Source: Chinchilla lanigera (Eukaryota; Chordata; Mammalia; Rodentia; Chinchillidae). Taken from it: a DNA stretch of 64,000 nucleotides. Where the stretch lies: positions 4,059,010-4,123,009 of the forward strand of contig NW_004955502.1 in assembly GCF_000276665.1 (NCBI RefSeq), in the 5' to 3' direction. The number at the start of each line of letters is the position of its first letter. Within the stretch, counting starts at the first letter, position 1. Under the pieces are notes generated by a model that saw nothing but the letters and a program-made list of their open reading frames with translations, had not been told where the DNA came from and searched no databases. A program made the translations under genes and the position numbers. Positions 12,056 through 23,554 of this stretch are shown one piece after another.

Positions 12056-12206
12056 TTTTGTTTTGTTTTTTGAGACTGAGTCTCACTATGTAGTTCTGTC
12101 TTTGAACTCACTATGCAGTCCAGGCTGGTCTTGAACTCAACAGCAGTCCTCTTGCTTCAGCCTCTTCCAGTGCTGGGATTACAGGCATGTGCCACCACAC
12201 CCAGTT
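12056..12206 (-). mobile_element. B1-type SINE, antisense
   Basis: TTTTGTTTTTTGAGACTGAG start, duplicated internal module, tgctgggattacaggcatgt and ccaccacacccag at the end. Confidence 0.9.
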
Positions 12207-13118
12207 CCATGCAGTCATTTCTGAGTTGTTTACTTTCTGGCTTTGGAACTTTGTGTGTATCAGTTGACATAATTGTCTTTCTACCAACTGTACTACCTGA
12301 GAATAAGATACCACCAGTTGATGTTTCTGATCTACAGACAGTAAGGAAGTTTACAGCAAAACCAATAGTGCCAAACTGCTGCTTATTGGGCTCAGCAGAG
12401 GCCAGCCTCCTCCTGTGGTTTCTGTCTGTAACAATGTATTCACACTTGTTAACATGACAACATGGAGAGTCTGTGCTTTTGAGGACTCTTGACCATTCTC
12501 CAAAGCCTATGCCTTTGGAGAATCTCGACAGTTCTCAAGGTGGTATCTTACAAGGTGATAGCCCTAAAGAGCCACCTAAAATTGCTTTGCTGAGAGATTT
12601 CCAAGTTTTAACATTTGTCTTTATATTTTTTGTTACTGCTTTTGTATTTCTAAATTGCAGAAGTTAAGGTTTCTTTTAGTTGTCACTCAAAAAATTTTTT
12701 GTCCAATTTATTGTTGTACAGTCTTAATCCAAAAAAATTATTGGGAAATATTTCAGTTGGCTGTGAAATAAAGGATAATACAACAGATACTGTGTTCTGT
12801 TTTCTAGTTGATGTTGGCGTGGACCCTTCTCTTTTTGCATCCATCTTTCCTTCACAGGCAGTCTTTAATTTGGTAGTTATCATCCCCATGTGTTTCTTTA
12901 TGTGTTGCTCTTTATGTATGTACTTCTGAACTATAAATACAAATATATGTGTATGTCTATATCATGCACAACTATATATAATTGTTCTGCATTTTTAAAA
13001 AATTATAAATCATCATACTGTGTGTGGTTTTCTGCCACTTTTTATTCTTCTAATGTTGTTTGAGATATAACAGTGTTGAGAAATCAATAAATTTCTTTCT
13101 TCTCTAGTGTGGCTACAT

Positions 13119-13437
13119 AGTCATCCCTCAGATGATAGGCTCTAGGACTGACTCCCCCACATACAAAAATCCTTGGGTGTGTGAGTTCCTAATATAAAAT
13201 GACAGTGTATTTCCGTATAATCTAGCCACATCCTCCATTATACTTTAAATCATCTTTAGATTACTTATAATACCTAGTAGAGTGTAAATACTATGTAAGT
13301 AGTTGTATTGTTCAGAGAATACTAACCAAAAAGTGTGTACTTCTTCAGTATAGTGTTTTTCTCAAATATTTTCAACGTGTACTGTAGTTGGTTGAACTTG
13401 TGCTTGTGAAACTTGAAGATAGAGAGAACTGACTATA
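13119..13437 (+). mobile_element. MER2-like DNA transposon relic
   Basis: Starts gtcatccctcag, includes tactttaaatcatctttaga and ttacttataatacc, and ends gagagaactgactat; the ends are imperfect inverted repeats, and TA flanks both sides. This matches MER2, a nonautonomous Tigger-family element. Confidence 0.75.
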
Positions 13438-13450
13438 AATTTTTGTTTTG

Positions 13451-13596
13451 GTTTGGTTTTCTGAGACAGCGTCTCAGAATAGTTGAGGCTGGCCTTGAAT
13501 TCCCTGTGTAGTTACACTGGCCTCGAACTCATGGTGATCCTCCTGCCTCAGCCTCCAGAGTGCTGGGATTGCAGGTGTGCGCCACCATACCTGGCC
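13451..13596 (-). mobile_element. B1-type SINE, antisense
   Basis: ctgagacagcgtctcagaat start, internal duplicated ctggccttgaattc / ctggcctcgaactc, ending gccaccatacctggc. Confidence 0.88.
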
Positions 13597-13984
13597 ATAA
13601 ATTTTTTTAAAAATCATTTTCCTGTTTATGAAAGTTTAGGTTGTGTGGAACTTTTTACTATAACATAGATTCTACTGTATTAACATTGTAGTGCTACTAT
13701 GAAAGTTTGGAAAAGCTTATTTCCTTTTGCACACGTGTGTTTCTATATAGCAAAGGGTAAGCATCCTTTTTTCTGTAAAAGCCAAACAGTATCTTATTCT
13801 TTGCAGATTGTAAAGTCTCTGTCATAACTAGTCAACATTGCCGTTTTAGTGAGAAAGCAATCATAGGTATTATAAAAGGATATGGCTATGTTTCAATAAA
13901 ACTTATGTCACTTGACCCCCATAATTTTCTTGTGTTATAAAACCTTCCTTTGAGGGATTTTTTCCCTCTCAACTGTTAAAAACG

Positions 13985-14240
13985 TAAAATCATGGTGGCG
14001 CACATCTGTAATCTCAGGACTTGAGGCTGAGGCAGGAGGATTGCTGAGGATTTGAGGCTAGCCTGGGTTACACAGTGAATTCCAGGCCAGCCTGAACTGC
14101 ATAGCAAGGGCTGGGGATATAGCTCAGGGGCACAGTGCCTGTCTGGCAAGCATGAGGTCATAAGTTCAATTCCCAGCACACATAAAAAATTTTAAAAACA
14201 TGAACTTCATAGTGAAACCCTGTCTCAAAAAGACCAAATC
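13985..14240 (+). mobile_element. B1-type SINE interrupted by an ID
   Basis: The B1 head is at 13985-14107 and its tail (tcatagtgaaaccctgtctc) resumes after 14195. The intervening block is an ID element. Confidence 0.8.
14108..14195 (+). mobile_element. ID SINE nested in B1
   Basis: gggctggggatatagctcag start and ttcaattcccagcacacat end. An imperfect gaactgcatag / gaacttcatag repeat flanks it. Confidence 0.82.
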
Positions 14241-15039
14241 AACAACAGCAAAAACCCCAGACAGCAGGCCAGATTTGGTCAGTGCGTAGTTCACTGACAG
14301 CTAACCTAGAGTATTCTTTGTGTGTGTGTGTGCGTGCCAGGAATTGAACTCAGCGCGTTGTGCTTTCCAGGCAGTCATTGTGCTGCTGAGCAACATCCCC
14401 AGCCCACCAAGGGTGTTCTTTAAGCAGTGGAATGAATGATTGGGTCTTAGAGCGTATGTGGCTTCACCTTCACTCTCTGGGTATTGACAAATTGATCTCC
14501 AGAATAGTTCCTGTAGTAGGTGTTAAGTTTCCCTGTTTCTGCAAGTCATCACCCTCTTAATACTGATATTTTAATTTTTGCTATTCTGATTTGATTATCA
14601 GATGGTGGGTTAAGCCTGTGATTCTGTACTGAGGTTGAGTATCTTTGTTGTTGTATTAAAAAACTTAATCCAACATTCAAAAAATATTGAGGGCCAGCTT
14701 AATGTTAAACTTTATTCTATGTGGTTATGATGGATTATATAGATTTGAGAGTGTAATCTTTGAGTGGAATTTTTAGAAGGAACATCTCTGAGTTAGTTTG
14801 CATTTTTAAAGAATAGAATGATGATTTTATAAACAATACAGTCATTTATTTTTCCTTTATTGTCTTGTGGTAAGGGGGTGTGGTTGTATGATTTAAGAAA
14901 TATTTTGGTTTTGTTGGTCCTCCATATCATAATTTTTGTTAACTGTTTTTCTTATTTCTTTACTTTTTGTGTCAGCAGGGGAGTAGCAATCAGCATAGTC
15001 TGGAGGAATAGAATTTGAAAATCTGATTGTAGTTTGTAT

Positions 15040-15320
15040 ATTCCATATTTTTTTAAAAAAATTTTCAACCTTTGGAATAATTTTACTTTTATAGGAAAGT
15101 TGTAAGACTACTACAAAGACTTTGGATTTATCCTTCATTGATTTCTCCCAGTGGCAGTATTTAAAACTGCTTTAACATACTCTTTTAGATATTAATTTAC
15201 ATATACCTAAACATGTTATTTTTGAGCCATCTGAAAGTAAATTTCAGACATGGCGCCCATTTAACTGTCACTAATTCATTATCCCACCTCCAGAATTTGC
15301 TAAGGAACTGTACATTCTCT
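15040..15320 (-). mobile_element. L1M fragment, antisense
   Basis: Old L1 sequence recognisable by ttttgagccatctgaaagta and gtaaatttcagacatggcgc, as in antisense mammalian-wide L1 3' ends. Confidence 0.55.
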
Positions 15321-15334
15321 TAAATTATTGGAGT

Positions 15335-15530
15335 TCCAGACAGGTATGGTGGTACATGCCTTAATCCCACCACTTTGGGAGGCTGAGGCAGAAGAATTGT
15401 CAATTTAGAGCCTGACATAGCCAATTTTGCAAGAATCTGTTTCAAAAAAAATTTATAGAAAGGGTTTGGGATGTAGTTCAATGGGAAGGCCCTGTATTCA
15501 ATCCCTGTACTATAAAACAAAACAAAACGA
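15335..15530 (+). mobile_element. B1 plus ID composite, diverged
   Basis: caggtatggtggtacatgcc head, gaggctgaggcagaagaatt, then an ID-like gggatgtagttcaatgggaa and an AAAAC-rich tail. Confidence 0.65.
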
Positions 15531-15717
15531 ACACCAGAATGCAGGCAAGAAAATCAGAAAACTAACACTTACATAGGACTGTTAATCTGATCTACAGTTT
15601 TTTCTCAACTTTTACTACTTGACCTAAAAGTGTTTTAACAGCAAAAGAAAAACTCTAGTTCAGTATTCAGTGTAGAATCATTGTATTACACTTACTTCTT
15701 TTACCTCCTTTATCTCC

Positions 15718-16265
15718 TGTAGTGGTTGATTGATTATGTCAACTTGAGAAGTTTAGAAGCATAACTAAACATGGTTCGGCATTTGGCTCAGCAATTCTAC
15801 ACCCTACAGTGTAGAGGATCCACCCTAAGGTGTAGAGGAGCCACCCTAGGGTGTAGAGGAGCCACCCTAGGGTGTAGAAGAGCCACCCGAGGGTGGATCA
15901 TCACCTAGATAATATAAAAGGGAAATGAAGAGGACAGAGATACTTCCATTCCTTTTGGAGGAGCTCCAGTCTTCACTTTCAGCTTGGACTTGTCTCCTGG
16001 CTTCTAGTGCAGACTCTTTGGCTTCTACCTTGGATCCTTCAGTTTTCCATCGCAGACTTATCGGCCTCCTGGTACGGACTTGCACGGAACACTGCAGTGA
16101 ACTCCGGACCCTGGACTGATTCCTTCGGTCTTCAGTGTGCAGACACCCTCTGCACACTTTCCCATACAACTCTCTGGCTGACCGTCGTAAGCCAATCTTG
16201 TAATTTCTTATAATTTGTATATCCTGTGTTATATCTGTTTCTCCAGTAAAACCCTGACTGATACA
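15718..16265 (+). mobile_element. MLT1-like LTR
   Basis: Begins TGTAGTGGTTGATTG with tatgtcaacttgagaag and ends ctgtttctccagtaaaaccc followed by tgactgataca, the typical ends of an MLT1 (ERVL-MaLR) LTR. Flanking bases are tctcc and tctct, a near-perfect 5-bp duplication. It contains a tandem minisatellite near its start. No internal retroviral region is attached. Confidence 0.7.
15796..15897. repeat. ~22-bp tandem minisatellite in the LTR
   Basis: Four to five copies of a unit like gtgtagaggagccaccctag (positions ~15808, 15830, 15852, 15874), one of them degenerate. Confidence 0.88.
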
Positions 16266-16389
16266 TCTCTCTTTGTGTGGAAATGGCTTTTCAGTCTTTA
16301 TCTTTCTTGACCTTACCACTTTAAAGAAAATGGGATGGTTATTTTGTAGTTCAGGAATATCTCAGTTTGAGTTTATCTATTGTGACCTT

Positions 16390-17170
16390 GTGAGTAGATT
16401 CAGGTTATTACTCTTCTTTAGTAAGGAATGTCACAGAAGTGGTTGTTGGTTTGTTTGTCCCTCTCAGTATGTCATATCTACAGGCCCATGATGCCAATTC
16501 GTCCTATTACTGGCCAGTTAAAAGTAATTCATCCTTAGTTAAGGTAGTGTTTGCCAGATTTCTTCATCTAAAGTTGTCTTTCCTTTGTAATTAATAAATG
16601 CTGTGTGGAGAGCTACTTTGAGACAAGTAAATATCCTGATATATTTTGTTTTATTTTGTTGTTGATGTTGCTGTTATTTTGTGGTGCTGAGGAAGGAAGC
16701 CAAAAGCCTCTTGAATGCTTGGCATGTGCTCTGTTGCTGAGCTACTCCTTCCTTCTTTCCTTCCTTCCTTCTTCCCTTCTTTCCTTTCACCCACCCATCC
16801 ATCCATCCATCTATCCATCCATCCAAGAAAGAGTCTGGCTAAATTGCCTGTGCTGGGTTGGTCCTGAATTTTTGAATTCCTAATGAATTTTTGATCTTTC
16901 CTGAGTAGCTGGAATCACAAACCTACACCATCACACGTGGCTAATTCCTCTCATCAAATTTTACCCATTAGTTTTAGTATCCATTGATGATTCATGACAG
17001 AGTTAGTTACTAACTATAGTCATTCCCAAATGATGAGTTTCCAGGTATATTTTTCCTTATACATTTATTAGTTATATATTTTAGTAATAACCTTTAAGGT
17101 AAAACAACCTGTCTTTCATCACTTACAGCTACAGTAGCCAGTTATTGTGCCTTCCTGGAGTTCAGTACAT
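16390..17170 (-). mobile_element. L1M fragment, interrupted
   Basis: Old L1 sequence with taattaataaatgctgtgtg and tatccattgatgattcatga stretches known from mammalian-wide L1s in antisense, interrupted at ~16680-16940 by a simple repeat and SINE-like sequence. Confidence 0.45.
16744..16826. repeat. (TTCC)n then (CATC)n simple repeat
   Basis: Two adjacent tetranucleotide runs with few interruptions. Confidence 0.9.
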
Positions 17171-18477
17171 AAGTAAGTTTTCTGGGTTTTTCCGCAACTT
17201 TTTTAGGCATTTTACCCCTTTGTCTGAATACATTAAGTAGGACCTTCGCAACATAGTTGAATAGACTTGATATGGCTTATTGCAGGAGGGTAAATGGATA
17301 GTTAAGATGTTTGCTGAAGATTTTTGTAGTTACTGTTTTAGATTAAAAACGTTTTACACCTAGTTTAAGAGTTTTCGATCTGTTGTGAATGAGTATTGTT
17401 AATTATTCATATCAAGTGTTAACTTTTGCTTTTTGGAATAAACCCTACTTAATTTTAATGTATTCTTGATTTATCACTGGATTTAATTTGCTAATATTTT
17501 ACTTAAGGTTTTATATCTGTCTTCATGTGAGATTGCTCAGTACAGTAATTTTTTCTTGAGTGCCATTGTCAGGTTTGGAGTTAAGTATTCTGACTTCATA
17601 GAAAGAGCTGCAAAGTGTTTTTTAAAATTTCTGGAAAAGTTTAGGTAAGGTTGATGCTATGGTTTTAGAAGTTTGGGGAAAAAATCTTGGCAAAGATTTC
17701 TGAGCCTGAGCTTTCCTTTGTGGGAAAATTTGTAGTAATGAACCCAGTTTCCTTTACTGATATACTGATGTTAGAATCTTTTGCTTTTGTATCAGGAATT
17801 TGTGTTCTCACAGATACTTGGTTTTTTTGCCTTTGATGAACTGAATCAGTTCCTAACTATCAGATTTTCATCTGTTATTATTTGTTACAGCTCTTATGTA
17901 CTGGTACTTCCTCTTGGGGATCTTTGTGTTCTTACTGGGTTTCTACTTTCCCTTCCTTTCGTTATTGTCATTTTAGTGGAGAGTATGGAGAAGTATGTAG
18001 GTTGGGTCAGGGCTTGGTGGTGGATTGCTTGCTTAGTTTGCTTGAGACGCTGGGTTCCATCCCTAATCCTGCAGGGAAAAAAAAGTACAATGTGTGTTTT
18101 TTACTTAAGTAGAATCTGACTTTTTTCTTTCTTTCCCCTCCTTAATTTTATTAATGGAATGTAGCAGAAACAATTCGTCACTCATAATTACAATTGTGAA
18201 CTAGAATAGCATACTCAATTGTGTTATACTCAGGGACTTTTTGTTTTGTGTTTGTTTTTATTTTAGTATGAGACAGGGTCTCACTAAGTTGCCCAGGCTG
18301 GCAATCCTTCTGCCTCAGCCTGTGGAGTAGCTAGGATTAGAGGTGTGTACCACCATACACCTTCAATAACTTCTGAGGATTTTGTTTTTTCTTTACTCAA
18401 AGTTGCCCTAAACTTATGTTTTAAAAATTTGTTGTTTTTTGGTAATGTATTGTCCCTTCATAAGAAATTATTATTTT

Positions 18478-18632
18478 TGCTGGGTGTGGTGGCACACATC
18501 TGTAAACCCCAACATTTGGGAGGCTGAGGCAGGAGGATGACTGCAAGTTTGAGGCCAGCCTGGGCCACATAGTGAGTTGAAGACCAGACTGAACTACATG
18601 ATAAGACCCTGTCTTGGGTGGTAAAAAATTGA
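18478..18632 (+). mobile_element. B1-type SINE
   Basis: gctgggtgtggtggcacaca start, duplicated internal module and aagaccctgtcttgg end. Confidence 0.9.
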
Positions 18633-19009
18633 TCTTCCATGAAATTATTATTTTTCTACTTACATGTAGGTTTTAGTGTATTGTTGATTAGGAAATGGTA
18701 TGATCATGTTTGTTGGAATTCTGTGGGAATCCCAGTTACTTTAGTGCATAAGTGCAAGATCACCTCTTTTTGACTTCTGAAATAAGTTCACTTTAAACTT
18801 ACTGTTTTAAATCTTTTTATTTTGGAATGCTTTTAAATTTATAGAGAAGTTTCAAAGATGACATAGAGAACTAGTTTCTGTATACCTTTCTCTCTTCTGC
18901 TAAGGTTGTCACTATGTGTGTTGCAGGGGGAGTAATAGGGACTGAATCCAGGGCCTTCACACTGAGCTACATTTCCAGCTCCCCAACATGTAGTTGCTTG
19001 TTTTGTTTT

Positions 19010-19255
19010 GTCTTTTTGAGACAGGGTCTCGCTATGTAGCTCAGGCTGGCCTTAAACTCACTTTGGAGCCCTAACTGGCCTTGAACTCGCAGACAATCTC
19101 CTGTTTCAGCCTCCTGAGTGCTAGGATTCATGTGCCACCATACTCGGCACTTATTTTTGAGAGAGGATTTCACTGAGTTGCCCAGACGGGCTCAAACATG
19201 AGCTCCTCCTGCCTCAGCCTCCTGCCTCACCTCTAAATTACAGGTGTGGACCAGC
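19010..19255 (-). mobile_element. Two antisense SINE units in tandem
   Basis: A full antisense B1 (19010-19152, gagacagggtctcgctatgt ... ccaccatactcgg) followed by a second diverged antisense unit to ~19255. Confidence 0.75.
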
Positions 19256-19289
19256 TGCCATTTATGTATTTGTTGAAACTTAGAAATTT

Positions 19290-19610
19290 AACATCATTAT
19301 AGTACTATTAACTTAACTACCAACTTAATTTGGATTTCACCATTTACTCCATTAATGATCTCTGAGTGTTCCAAAGTCAAATCCAGGATTTTGGATTTGG
19401 CTTTTATTTTTATTTTTGTTTGGTCTATTCTGGTCTTTTGACATTTTCTTAATCTTTCCTTGTTTTTCATAGCCTTGACAGTTTTAAAGAGTACTGGTCA
19501 GATATTTTATAGCCCAGAGTTTGGATTTGTCTGATATGGTTTTTTTTGGTTGTTGACTAAATTGATATTATGAATTCTGGAGAATAAAACGAGAGATATA
19601 TTACTTTCAC
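19290..19610 (-). mobile_element. L1M 3'-end fragment, antisense
   Basis: Contains cttgacagttttaaagagta and ggatttgtctgatatggttt, matching antisense 3' ends of mammalian-wide L1. Confidence 0.6.
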
Positions 19611-19719
19611 TGTATCATATTAAAGGGTATACCCCATAAATAAGACATATCTTCATTGATGCTAATCTTAATTACTTGGCTGAGATAATGTTTGTTGGAT
19701 TTTTTTCTCCTTTTTCTGT

Positions 19720-19754
<35 letters not shown>

Positions 19755-19794
19755 GTGTTAAGGATAAAAGGAGGGAAACATTAACAGACATACA

Positions 19795-19894
19795 NNNNNN
19801 NNNNNNNNNNNNNNNNNNNNNNNNNNNNNNNNNNNNNNNNNNNNNNNNNNNNNNNNNNNNNNNNNNNNNNNNNNNNNNNNNNNNNNNNNNNNNN
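19795..19894. other. Assembly gap, 100 N
   Basis: Exactly 100 Ns, the usual placeholder for a gap of unknown size. It lies beside the T-run of an antisense ID; the ID's target duplication ttctgtaat is visible on both sides (~19714 and ~19983). Confidence 0.99.
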
Positions 19895-19982
19895 TTTTTT
19901 TTTTGGTGGGTACCAGGAATCAAACTCAAGACCTTGTGCTTGCCAGGCAGACACTTATGCCACTGAGCTATATCCCCGGCCC
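19895..19982 (-). mobile_element. ID SINE, antisense, beside gap
   Basis: T-run, ggtgggtaccaggaatcaaa, ending gagctatatccccggccc; the reverse complement of an ID. Its A-tail side is lost in the gap. Confidence 0.85.
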
Positions 19983-20859
19983 TTCTGTAATCTCTTTTTA
20001 AGTGAGTTATCAAGGCCAGACCATACTAAAGAGAGACATTTAATAAGTTCTGTCTGTCATAGGAACAATAATGTGCATATATTATTTCAAAGTTTTCTAT
20101 AAGAATGATATATCCCTTATCCCCATTTATTTTAGTTGATGGTTATAATTCAGTGCTGGTATTATTTGTTTTATGTTTTGCTAGAGTTGTTCCAACTTTG
20201 CTTAACTATTGGGAGTTCTTTCAGGTTGGCTCCTGTAACCTTTTGACATACCCCATCCTCACTCCTTTTTTGATCTATAATCTGGCACTATGTATTCTAG
20301 ATTCTGTTTTTCCTGCCTCTACCTTCGAGTCACATTGCCCCACATCCCCCAAGAGAACCTAGTCCTCATAGAAGAAAATGGTACTTAGAATCCAAGAGTG
20401 GCTTATGAGTAAGCTCATTGCTGTTGGGGTATCACTGTTTCTAGACCCTCTTAGAAAACAGAATACTAGCTGTATATACTAATCCATGCTATACATATAT
20501 ATGTATATATCCCTTTGTGTATGTATTCAATAAACATGGGTCCTGCTGGTATCTCTGACTCAAGTCTAGCACCACAGCACTCATTCTAGCTTTCCCTTTT
20601 GATTATTTGTGACTTAGTTCTGACAAGGAAAATCTTGTTCTGTTATCTGCTATTTATTATCTTTTCAACCCCAGCATACATGTAAGAAGGTTTAAATTTG
20701 CCCATCAATTGTTTCTTCCTAGTTCATATTTCTGGTTGTAGACTCATACTCATTTCTCTCTTTGAGGCTTGCATTAATGTTTTACATTTAGAAAGGATTT
20801 ATCCTTGTTTATGTTACACTGAGACTTTGCCCCCATTAAAAACTGTTTTAAAAGTGATA

Positions 20860-21605
20860 AAATATATATAATATGAAATTTCCCATTTTAACAATTTTTA
20901 AATACATTGGCATTAAGTATATTGCAGTGTTGTATAACCATCCACCATCCATTTTCAGAACTTTTTCATCATTTCAAACAAAAACTCTGCATTAAAAAAT
21001 AACTCTCGGGCTGGGGATATAGCTCAGTGGCATAAGCGCCTGCCTGGCAAGCGCAAGGTCATGAGTTCGATCCCCAGTACCGCAAAAATAAAACAATAAA
21101 ATAAAATAAATAAATAAATAAATAACTCTCCATTCCAGTCCTCCCTCTTGCCCCCCATAACTTGTATTTTATTTTCTGTCTCTATGAATTTGCCTATTCT
21201 AAGAACCTCATATGAGTTGAGTTATACAATATTTGACCTTTATTGGTTTCACCAGGTATAGTATTTTTAGGGTTCATCTGTTAAATAGCGTATATCTGAA
21301 TTTCATTCCTTTAAGAGCTGAATAATATTGCCCTATGTGTGTGTATGTGTTTATGCATTCACCTGGATTGTGTTAGTAATTCTGTGTTTTAATTTTTTGA
21401 GAAACTGCTAGACTTTTCCGTAGTGGTTGCAGCTTTTTACATTCCCACCAGAAATGCACAAGAGTTCCAGTTTCTCCTCATCCCAGCTGAAACTATTTCC
21501 CATTAAAACAAATAAGAGGCCATCTTAATAGGTGAGATGTAGTATCCCATTATGGTTTTGATTCACATTATCCTGTTAGCTAATGATGTTGAGCATCTTT
21601 TCATC
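20860..21605 (-). mobile_element. L1M fragment, antisense, split by ID
   Basis: Antisense L1 with tgtataaccatccaccatcc, acattcccaccagaaatgca and aatgatgttgagcatctttt, interrupted by an ID at 21008-21119. Confidence 0.7.
21008..21119 (+). mobile_element. ID SINE, young copy
   Basis: gggctggggatatagctcag core and an AAATA-rich tail, flanked by the direct repeat aaataactctc. Confidence 0.9.
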
Positions 21606-21657
21606 AGAGGGTTTTGGTTTTGGTTTTTTTATTATTTACTTATTTTTAAAAGCTAGA

Positions 21658-21800
21658 ATGGCAGGCATGGTGTTGCACACCTATAATTGCAGCATTTGGG
21701 AGGCTGAGGCAGGAGGATCTCCTCTCTGTGAGTTCGAGGACAACCTGAACTACATAGTGAGACCTTGTCTCACAAAGAAAAAGAAAGAAAAAAAAGAGCT
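21658..21800 (+). mobile_element. B1-type SINE
   Basis: tggcaggcatggtgttgcac start, gagttcgaggacaacctgaa, gagaccttgtctcaca end. Confidence 0.88.
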
Positions 21801-22248
21801 AGAACATTTGCTTGGCCAGTCATTGGAATTCTCAGCATGCATTAGATGCTGCACTAGTTGTCCTCATGGGTTTGGGTGGTGTTCTTTCATGAAATCTCTG
21901 CCTGAATCTGTGGCCTACGGTTTTTAGGTGCCTCGTTTGAATAGTCCTGATGATTATTTCATCTTTTAGCCTTGGCTCTCCCAGTATACTTTCCCATATG
22001 CTTGATAAGGTGACCACATTTGCCACAGGGCAACTTCTGAAAGTGGTAGCCTTACAGTCGCAGCAGTGGTACATTGTGGGTATTTTGTTACAGTGCTTTA
22101 CAAATAATAACATTCCCTTCATCATCTTGCTTCAGCATCTGAGACCAAAGATTTTAACTATTTTAACTATGGGTTTTTTGTGCTATGTAGGTTGTGAAAA
22201 TTCAGACCTTAATCCTTACTAAATTGTGGGCTTATGGTTAGGAATTCT

Positions 22249-22522
22249 TGTCCAGTTGGGCTGCTGTAATAAAGTGTCATGTACTGTCATGTCCCGATCT
22301 GATAAGGGTCCACTTTCTCATAAATGGCACCTTCTGACTGTATCTTTCAGTGGTGAAAGGGCAAACAAACTCACTTAGGTCTCTTTTGTAGGGGCATTGA
22401 TTCTATCCACAAGGACTCCGTTCAGTATCTCCCAAAGACTCTACTTCTTAATACCATCACTTTGGAGGTTGGGATTTTAACATCTGAATTTTGAGGGGGA
22501 CACAAACATTTAGATTGTAGCA
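22249..22522 (+). mobile_element. MaLR-like LTR
   Basis: gggctgctgtaataaagtgt near the start and cttaataccatcactttgga, ttttgagggggacacaaaca, attgtagca at the end, in MaLR (MST/THE-like) order. Confidence 0.55.
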
Positions 22523-23207
22523 CTAACCATGAGGTAGATATATTTTGTCATCTGTTCAACTCAGAAACCCAGAGCCAAGGGTAAAACATCAGTTATCCCT
22601 ATTGTCTCTTTTTAGTGAGCTTCTTTAACCCTCCTGGTTCACTCAACCAGGATACTTCTCTTTTGGATCCTCTGATTTTTCAGCCTGACTTCTCTCATGA
22701 CTGTAAACTTAGTTAAGGAGGTAGGGTAGCAGGTTTTGTCATGTAGCTCCAAGACAGATGCCAGCTTTGGAATGTCACTTGTCCCATTTTGAGTTTCCCA
22801 CTCTGTAGCTTCAGGGTATCTGGTGGGGAATGGGTAAGCCATGTACTTAGGAAATTATTTCTTTTATGTTGGTCTATCTTTGATGTTCTGATCTAGAGTT
22901 TTTCTGGTTGTAAAATTAACAGTGTGATACAGAGAACCTTTTGTTTATCTTCTGTTAAAAGGCAGAGGCAATTGAATTTAAGGAGAAGGTTAACTGCCTG
23001 ACTGTGTTTCTCATATGGATGACTGTAAATTTTTTTAAACAGATTTTTATGTGTTCTTTTTCTCTGTGGAAGTAAGTTTACAAGAAGTCAGAAGTAACCA
23101 AGTTAAGAAAAATCTAGACTAATCAAAGAGCTTGAGAAATGCTCAGATTAATTATATACTGAATAATTCTACTAATGAACACTTACCTCAGTTTGTTTTT
23201 ATTTCAG

Positions 23208-23301
23208 CTTTGACTAGATCAGAGTCTAAGAGAGATGGAGGTTTTAAAAATAATTGGAGCTTTGATCATGAAGAAGAAAATGAAAGAGATACAGATAAAG
23301 A
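23208..23301 (+). CDS. SENP6: SENP6 coding exon 2
   Basis: This exon codes for the extreme N-terminus of SENP6, a nuclear cysteine protease of the Ulp/SENP (C48) family that trims SUMO2/3 chains. After two bases completing a split codon it reads [20 protein letters not shown] and continues with an acidic run ([10 protein letters not shown]), matching the known SENP6 N-terminus. The acceptor is a pyrimidine tract ending ATTTCAG. The donor is GA|GTAAGG and leaves phase 2, which joins exactly to exon 3. The exon is 94 nt. The initiator Met lies in an exon outside the window. The segment is low-complexity and charged, with no folded domain expected. Confidence 0.93.
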
Positions 23302-23398
23302 GTAAGGATTTTTTTTTCCTCAATTGTTTTATAAGAATGGAACTTTTTATTACAAAAACAATATTCTGTAGAAAGATTTTTTTGTTGATGTTAGTGTT

Positions 23399-23517
23399 TT
23401 GGTTCTTTGAGACAGGGTCTCACTGTGTAGTTCAGGCTGGTATTGAACTCAAGGCAATCCTCCTGCCTCAGCCTCCCAAGTGCTGGGATCACAAGTGTGT
23501 ACCACCATGCTTGGTGT
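23399..23517 (-). mobile_element. B1-type SINE, antisense
   Basis: ctttgagacagggtctcact start, tcaggctggtattgaactca, tgctgggatcacaagtgtgt and ccaccatgcttgg. It starts about 100 bases past the exon 2 donor. Confidence 0.88.
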
Positions 23518-23554
23518 AAAGATGTTTTAAAGTATAATATTCTTATGAAAACAT

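Larger units (their letters stand above)
13760..14305 (+). mobile_element. hAT-like element split by B1 and ID
   Basis: The left part (gtaaaagccaaacagtatct ... tgtttcaataaaactt) and the right part (~14258-14305, ggccagatttggtcagtgcg) are adjacent in the family consensus as I remember it. They are separated by a B1 that itself contains an ID. Related copies lie at ~25285-25465 and ~29425-29745. The family name is not certain. Confidence 0.5.
1..23207 (+). other. SENP6: SENP6 intron 1 (partial, >23 kb)
   Basis: No conserved coding exon is seen between base 1 and the exon 2 acceptor at 23207. The stretch is a mosaic of SINEs (ID and B1), an antisense L1 (~2455-4800), L2-like relics (~1560-1710, 4830-5300, 5795-6190), MaLR LTRs, a Tigger relic with an inverted repeat, MER2, several L1M antisense fragments and one 100-N gap. 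Short open frames in it are explained by these repeats. About 12210-12660 is unique-looking sequence with codon-like stretches that I could not identify. Confidence 0.75.

Noticed and set aside
15867..16319. 150-codon minus-strand open frame
   Set aside because: It spans an MLT1-like LTR with a minisatellite and shows no protein similarity I recognise.
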